Positions 13,792 through 16,299 of a stretch of 16,299 nt of DNA are shown here, in pieces. This DNA is from an uncultured Devosia sp. (GTDB lineage Bacteria; Pseudomonadota; Alphaproteobacteria; Rhizobiales; Devosiaceae): NCBI GenBank assembly GCA_946480655.1, contig CAMLKN010000024.1, forward strand, positions 1 through 16,299, written 5' to 3'. A model generated the notes under the pieces. The model saw only the letters and a program-made list of their open reading frames with translations. It ran no database searches and was not told the DNA's origin. The translations under genes were made by a program, and so were the position numbers. Position 1 is the first letter of the stretch, and each line of letters starts with the position of its first letter.

Positions 13792-14675
13792 GCCTCTGAC
13801 GCGAAGGCGCCGGCCACGGCCTCGATGAAGGTCCGGACCCGACGCGGCACCAGATGCCGCGAGGGATGGACTGTATGGATGGGCAAGGTGGGTAGGGGCC
13901 AGTCGGGCAGCAGCGACAGCAGCCGGCCAGCGGCGATGTCGTCGTCGACGAGACTGGCCGGAAGATAGGCTAGGCCGGCGCCGTCAACGGCCAGAAGCCG
14001 CTGCGCTTCGCCGCTGTCGACCTCGATGGCACCCGATACATCCACCGTCACCCGCTGCCCCTCGGAATCGACAAAGATCCAGCGGTTGCGGGGCACGAGG
14101 TTGAGATTGATGATGCAGCGGTAGCGCGTGAGATCGGCCAGCTGCATCGGCGCGCCGTGCCGGGCGACAAAGTCCGGGGCACCGACCAGGGCAAAGCGAT
14201 AGGTGCCGATCCGTCGCGCCACCAGCGAGGAGGCCGGCAATTCGCCCACCCGAATGGCCAGGTCAAAGCCCTCGGTGACGAGATCGACCCGTCTGTCCGA
14301 GAGGCTCATCTCGAAGACGACGCCGGGATGATCCTCGGTGAAGCGGGCGATGATCCCCGGCAGCCGGCGCGCGCCCAGCGTGGTTGGCGCCGTCAGGCGG
14401 ATGCGGCCATTGAGGTCGCCCGTCTCCGCGCATTCGGACAGCGCCTCAGCGGCTTCCAGCACGGCTTCCGCCCGACCAAGGAACCGGCGCCCCTGCTCGG
14501 TCAACCGCTGGCTGCGCGTCGTGCGCTCGATCAGCTTGAGCTGGTACTGCGCTTCGAGGGCCTGGATGCGCCGCCCGACCATGGCCGGTGACAGGTTGAG
14601 CTGCCGCGCGGCATGGGCAAAGCTGCCCAGACGTGCCGCGGTGACGAAGGTGCGCAGGACCTCGATCTCGCTCAT
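13788..14675 (-). CDS. LysR-family transcriptional regulator
   Basis: A 295-residue LysR-type regulator. The N-terminal winged helix-turn-helix is clear: EVLRTFVTAARLGSFAHAAR followed by LNLSPAMVGRRIQALEAQYQ and RTTRSQRLTEQG (about 1-60). The C-terminal effector domain (about 88-290) contains SLSDRRVDLVTEGFDLAIRV and a DTR-type regulator's IGTYRFALVGAPDFV. The style is that of the group with single-gene divergent targets. The ATG at 14675 gives the standard N-terminus; the longer frame adds unrelated residues. It is transcribed divergently from the F420-reductase-like gene, 101 bases apart, and so probably controls it and itself. It overlaps the YciI-like gene tail to tail. Confidence 0.93.
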   Translation of the reverse strand: MSEIEVLRTFVTAARLGSFAHAARQLNLSPAMVGRRIQALEAQYQLKLIERTTRSQRLTEQGRRFLGRAEAVLEAAEALSECAETGDLNGRIRLTAPTTLGARRLPGIIARFTEDHPGVVFEMSLSDRRVDLVTEGFDLAIRVGELPASSLVARRIGTYRFALVGAPDFVARHGAPMQLADLTRYRCIINLNLVPRNRWIFVDSEGQRVTVDVSGAIEVDSGEAQRLLAVDGAGLAYLPASLVDDDIAAGRLLSLLPDWPLPTLPIHTVHPSRHLVPRRVRTFIEAVAGAFASEA

Positions 14676-14687
14676 CCGATACTCATC

Positions 14688-14744
14688 TGCAATTATGTTC
14701 CACACATTCATGCAATTCTGATGCGAAACTGCAAGGCGTATATC
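14688..14744. promoter_or_regulatory. Divergent regulatory region with direct repeats and candidate promoter
   Basis: The 101-base gap between the LysR gene and its neighbour contains a direct repeat TGCAATT at 14688-14694 and 14711-14717, 23 bases apart start to start. A possible plus-strand promoter is TTCTGA (14716-14721) and TATATC (14739-14744) with 17 bases between, both imperfect. The repeats are a reasonable but unproven candidate for the LysR binding site, although no clear T-N11-A dyad was found. Confidence 0.32.
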
Positions 14745-14776
14745 GGGGCTCAGCAAATGCTCAACAGGAGACCGAC

Positions 14777-15406
14777 ATGACCACCACCGCAATCATTGGC
14801 CTGGGCAAGATGGGCAAGGGCCTCGCCAAGCGCCTCGCCGGGAAGACCGACCTGATCCTGGCCAGTCGCGACAGTGCCGCCGCCGCCGCTTTCGCCGCCA
14901 CCCTGCCGGCCGGCGTCACCGTGCTCGACCAAAACACCGCCATCGCCCGGGCCGATATCGTCGTGGTCGCCCTGCCCTATGCCGCCGCGCTGGATTTCGT
15001 GCGCAGCACCGACCTTTCCGGCAAGGTCGTGGTCGACATCAGCAATCCGCTCAAGCCCGATTTCTCGGGCCTCACCATCGGCCACACCACCTCTGCTGCA
15101 GAAGAGCTGCAGGCCGCTGCGGCTGGAGCCCAAGTCGTCAAAGCGTACAACACCATTTTTGCCAGCCTCTTCGAGCTGCCGGCCGACCAGACTGCGTCCA
15201 TCCCGGTCTTCCTCGCCGGGAATGACGAGGCAGCCGTGAGTGCCGTCGAAAAGCTGGTCGAAGCTTCCGGATTTGCCGTCGAAAAGACCGGCGCACTCGA
15301 CGGCGCCCGGCTGGTCGAACCGCTGGGCATGCTCAATATCCGGCTCGGCTTCCATCTGGGCCGCGGCACCGCCATCGCCCCGGCCTGGGCCAACCTCGCA
15401 GCCTGA
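14777..15406 (+). CDS. NADPH-dependent F420 reductase-like NAD(P)-binding protein
   Basis: A 209-residue Rossmann-fold protein like the NADPH:F420 oxidoreductase family. The N-terminal nucleotide motif is TTAIIGLGKMGKGLAKRLA (G8-x-G10-x-x-G13), with ASR (about 34-36) matching an NADP-phosphate pocket. ADIVVVALPYAAALDFV and VVDISNPLKPDFSGL follow, and KAYNTIFASLF is the family's typical active-site strand. The C-terminal part (about 150-209) is the small helical end. As few proteobacteria make F420, the name may describe fold rather than cofactor; it probably uses NADPH on another substrate. The start has AGGAG seven bases upstream. Divergent LysR regulator suggests inducible control. A terminator-like hairpin follows. 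Confidence 0.86.
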   Translation: MTTTAIIGLGKMGKGLAKRLAGKTDLILASRDSAAAAAFAATLPAGVTVLDQNTAIARADIVVVALPYAAALDFVRSTDLSGKVVVDISNPLKPDFSGLTIGHTTSAAEELQAAAAGAQVVKAYNTIFASLFELPADQTASIPVFLAGNDEAAVSAVEKLVEASGFAVEKTGALDGARLVEPLGMLNIRLGFHLGRGTAIAPAWANLAA

Positions 15407-15427
15407 AGCGTACCTACTGAACAAGAA

Positions 15428-15455
15428 GGCGGGTCAGCAGGCCCGCCCTCTTTCC
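15428..15455 (+). terminator. Probable rho-independent terminator
   Basis: The inverted repeat GGCGGG (15428-15433) and CCCGCC (15442-15447), with an eight-base loop, is followed by CTCTTTCC. It lies 21 bases after the stop of the F420-reductase-like gene. The stem is short but all G/C and the tail is pyrimidine-rich, though with few consecutive T residues. Its position just after a single-gene transcription unit supports the call. Confidence 0.55.
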
Positions 15456-15484
15456 CTGACGTCCAGTCGTGGTGCCCCGCCGCC

Positions 15485-16033
15485 TCACTCGGGAAGACGA
15501 TCCACAGCCCCCATCATGCCCCGCTGCCGCACCGCGGCCCGCCAAAGTTTCTTGCGCGCATCCGCCTGTTCCAGGTGCCCATACTTGCCGCCCGAGAATC
15601 TGGGCCAGTCCAGAGCCAACCCGGCACGGACCATCTCGGCGCCGAGATCGCGTCCATCCGGCAAGGAGCATTCGGCCACGAGGCGGTCATAGGACAATTC
15701 GGGCTTGATGCGGGCCGTCACGACCTGGTTCTTGCAGAGCTTGACCAGCGCCCATTTTGCCTGCTGACCATAGGGATGATCGAGTTCGGGCGCATCGATC
15801 CCGGCAATGCGGATCCGAACCTTGTCGATGATGATGGTATCGCCATCGACGACCCAGCATGGGCCGCGAAGGACCTTTTCCACCGGCTGCACGACCGATT
15901 GCGTGGTCTGCACGACGACGACGCGCATTTCGCGCGGCCTTGGCGGAGAATCCGGAATGCCTCGCCAGGGCTCGACGACCCTCGGAGGTCTGCGGGCGAA
16001 GAACAGACTGGCCAGTATCCGAAACAGACCCAT
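15485..16033 (-). CDS. Thermonuclease family (staphylococcal-nuclease-like) protein
   Basis: A 182-residue protein with a SNase domain at about 58-175. Residues equivalent to the staphylococcal nuclease active site are present: D65 in VVDGDT, R75, D80 and E83 in RIAGIDAPE, and R117 in SYDRLVAE. The domain ends with GAEMVRAGLALDW. The N-terminal 50 residues are proline- and arginine-rich without a clear signal peptide, although residues 3-12 form a short hydrophobic patch. Start ATG at 16033 is preceded by a GGGGGGAG stretch, and a longer frame adds unrelated residues. Such proteins degrade DNA or RNA in a calcium-dependent way in the type enzyme; the location and role of this one are not established. 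The three cysteines (C59, C100, C122) do not define a known motif. Confidence 0.87.
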   Translation of the reverse strand: MGLFRILASLFFARRPPRVVEPWRGIPDSPPRPREMRVVVVQTTQSVVQPVEKVLRGPCWVVDGDTIIIDKVRIRIAGIDAPELDHPYGQQAKWALVKLCKNQVVTARIKPELSYDRLVAECSLPDGRDLGAEMVRAGLALDWPRFSGGKYGHLEQADARKKLWRAAVRQRGMMGAVDRLPE

Positions 16034-16149
16034 GCACTCCCCCCGGATGCAAGTCGACCGCCCGGGAAACAATCCCGCATCAGCACATGTTAGTCGCGTC
16101 AGTGCTGGAAACAAAACGCAGCGCGATCCTGACGGTTAATCAAGAGCGC

Positions 16150-16186
16150 ACTAAGAAAACAAAAAGCGGACCTTTCGGCCCGCTTC
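16150..16186 (-). terminator. Rho-independent terminator of infC
   Basis: Read on the minus strand, a nine-base stem (plus-strand arms at 16164-16172 and 16177-16185, one G-T pair) is closed by a stable GAAA tetraloop and followed by TTTGTTTTC. It lies 28 bases downstream of the infC stop and has all parts of a canonical intrinsic terminator. It separates infC from the downstream minus-strand nuclease gene. Confidence 0.85.
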
Positions 16187-16213
16187 TTCAATTCCTCCAA
16201 CAGTCCTGTCGCC

Positions 16214-16299
16214 TTACTTGGGCGCCAGGACCATGACCATCTGCCGGCCTTCGGAGCGCGGCTGGCTTTCGACCTTGGCGATGGCCTCGGTCTGGTCCT
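16214..16299 (-). CDS. infC: Translation initiation factor IF-3, C-terminal end (cut by window edge)
   Basis: Only the last 28 codons are in the window, on the minus strand, running off the right edge. The peptide reads DQTEAIAKVESQPRSEGRQ and then MVMVLAPK before a TAA stop. EGRQMVMVLAPK is the strongly conserved IF-3 C-terminus, with the common form ending MEGRQMMMVLAPK in alphaproteobacteria. IF-3 binds the 30S subunit, prevents premature 50S joining and checks the start codon. The assignment is from this short but diagnostic end. A strong terminator follows. The usual downstream neighbours rpmI and rplT do not follow here; the next minus-strand gene is the nuclease. Confidence 0.88.
   Translation of the reverse strand, partial: DQTEAIAKVESQPRSEGRQMVMVLAPK

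Noticed and set aside
1..16299. tRNA, rRNA, CRISPR array, transposase, integrase or toxin-antitoxin pair
   Set aside because: No cloverleaf ends, regular repeats, or recognisable mobile-element or toxin protein motifs were seen by eye on either strand.

Overview
The window is a high-GC bacterial chromosome segment that reads as ordinary alphaproteobacterial DNA. It most likely comes from the Hyphomicrobiales, and a Devosia-like genus would fit. The support is MmcB (an alphaproteobacterial SOS-associated protein), the TruB/RbfA/IF-3 sequences, an SH3-domain exported protein divergent from a D-2-hydroxyacid dehydrogenase, and a rhizobial-type mosaic palindromic repeat at 13294-13401. The genus is an inference from protein style, not from a search. 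No phage, integrase, transposase, tRNA, rRNA or CRISPR array was seen.

Layout, left to right. (1) 1-2077, plus strand: the end of an MFS transporter, mmcB, and a second paralogous MFS transporter, closely packed. (2) 2067-4084, minus strand: an exported hypothetical protein, rbfA and truB, probably one transcript, converging on the MFS gene. (3) 4268-5287 minus, a D-2-hydroxyacid dehydrogenase that appears to lack the family's catalytic Glu, divergent from an exported two-SH3-domain protein (5393-5947). (4) 5960-6838 minus, an FhuF-like siderophore ferric reductase, divergent from an overlapping TadE/TadG-type pair (6930-9001). (5) 9099-10226, a Gfo/Idh/MocA oxidoreductase followed by a strong palindromic hairpin. 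(6) 10389-13266, a four-gene operon: arylamine N-acetyltransferase, YdeI-like protein, DUF1697 protein and ribokinase, with a recognisable promoter and ATGA start/stop overlaps at two junctions. (7) 13294-13401, the mosaic repeat, then a YciI-like protein. (8) A LysR regulator (minus) divergent from an F420-reductase-like NAD(P)-binding protein, which is probably its target. (9) A minus-strand thermonuclease, then the strong terminator and last 28 codons of infC at the right edge.

Functionally this is a housekeeping and accessory-metabolism mixture: ribosome maturation and translation (rbfA, truB, infC), DNA repair (mmcB, possibly the nuclease), transport, redox and detoxification. I see no convincing evidence of a new multi-gene system. 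The most informative oddities are the dehydrogenase's missing catalytic Glu and leader hairpin, a possible leader peptide coupled to the ferric reductase, the orphan TadE/TadG pair, and the mosaic repeat. No gene-free stretch exceeds 300 bases.
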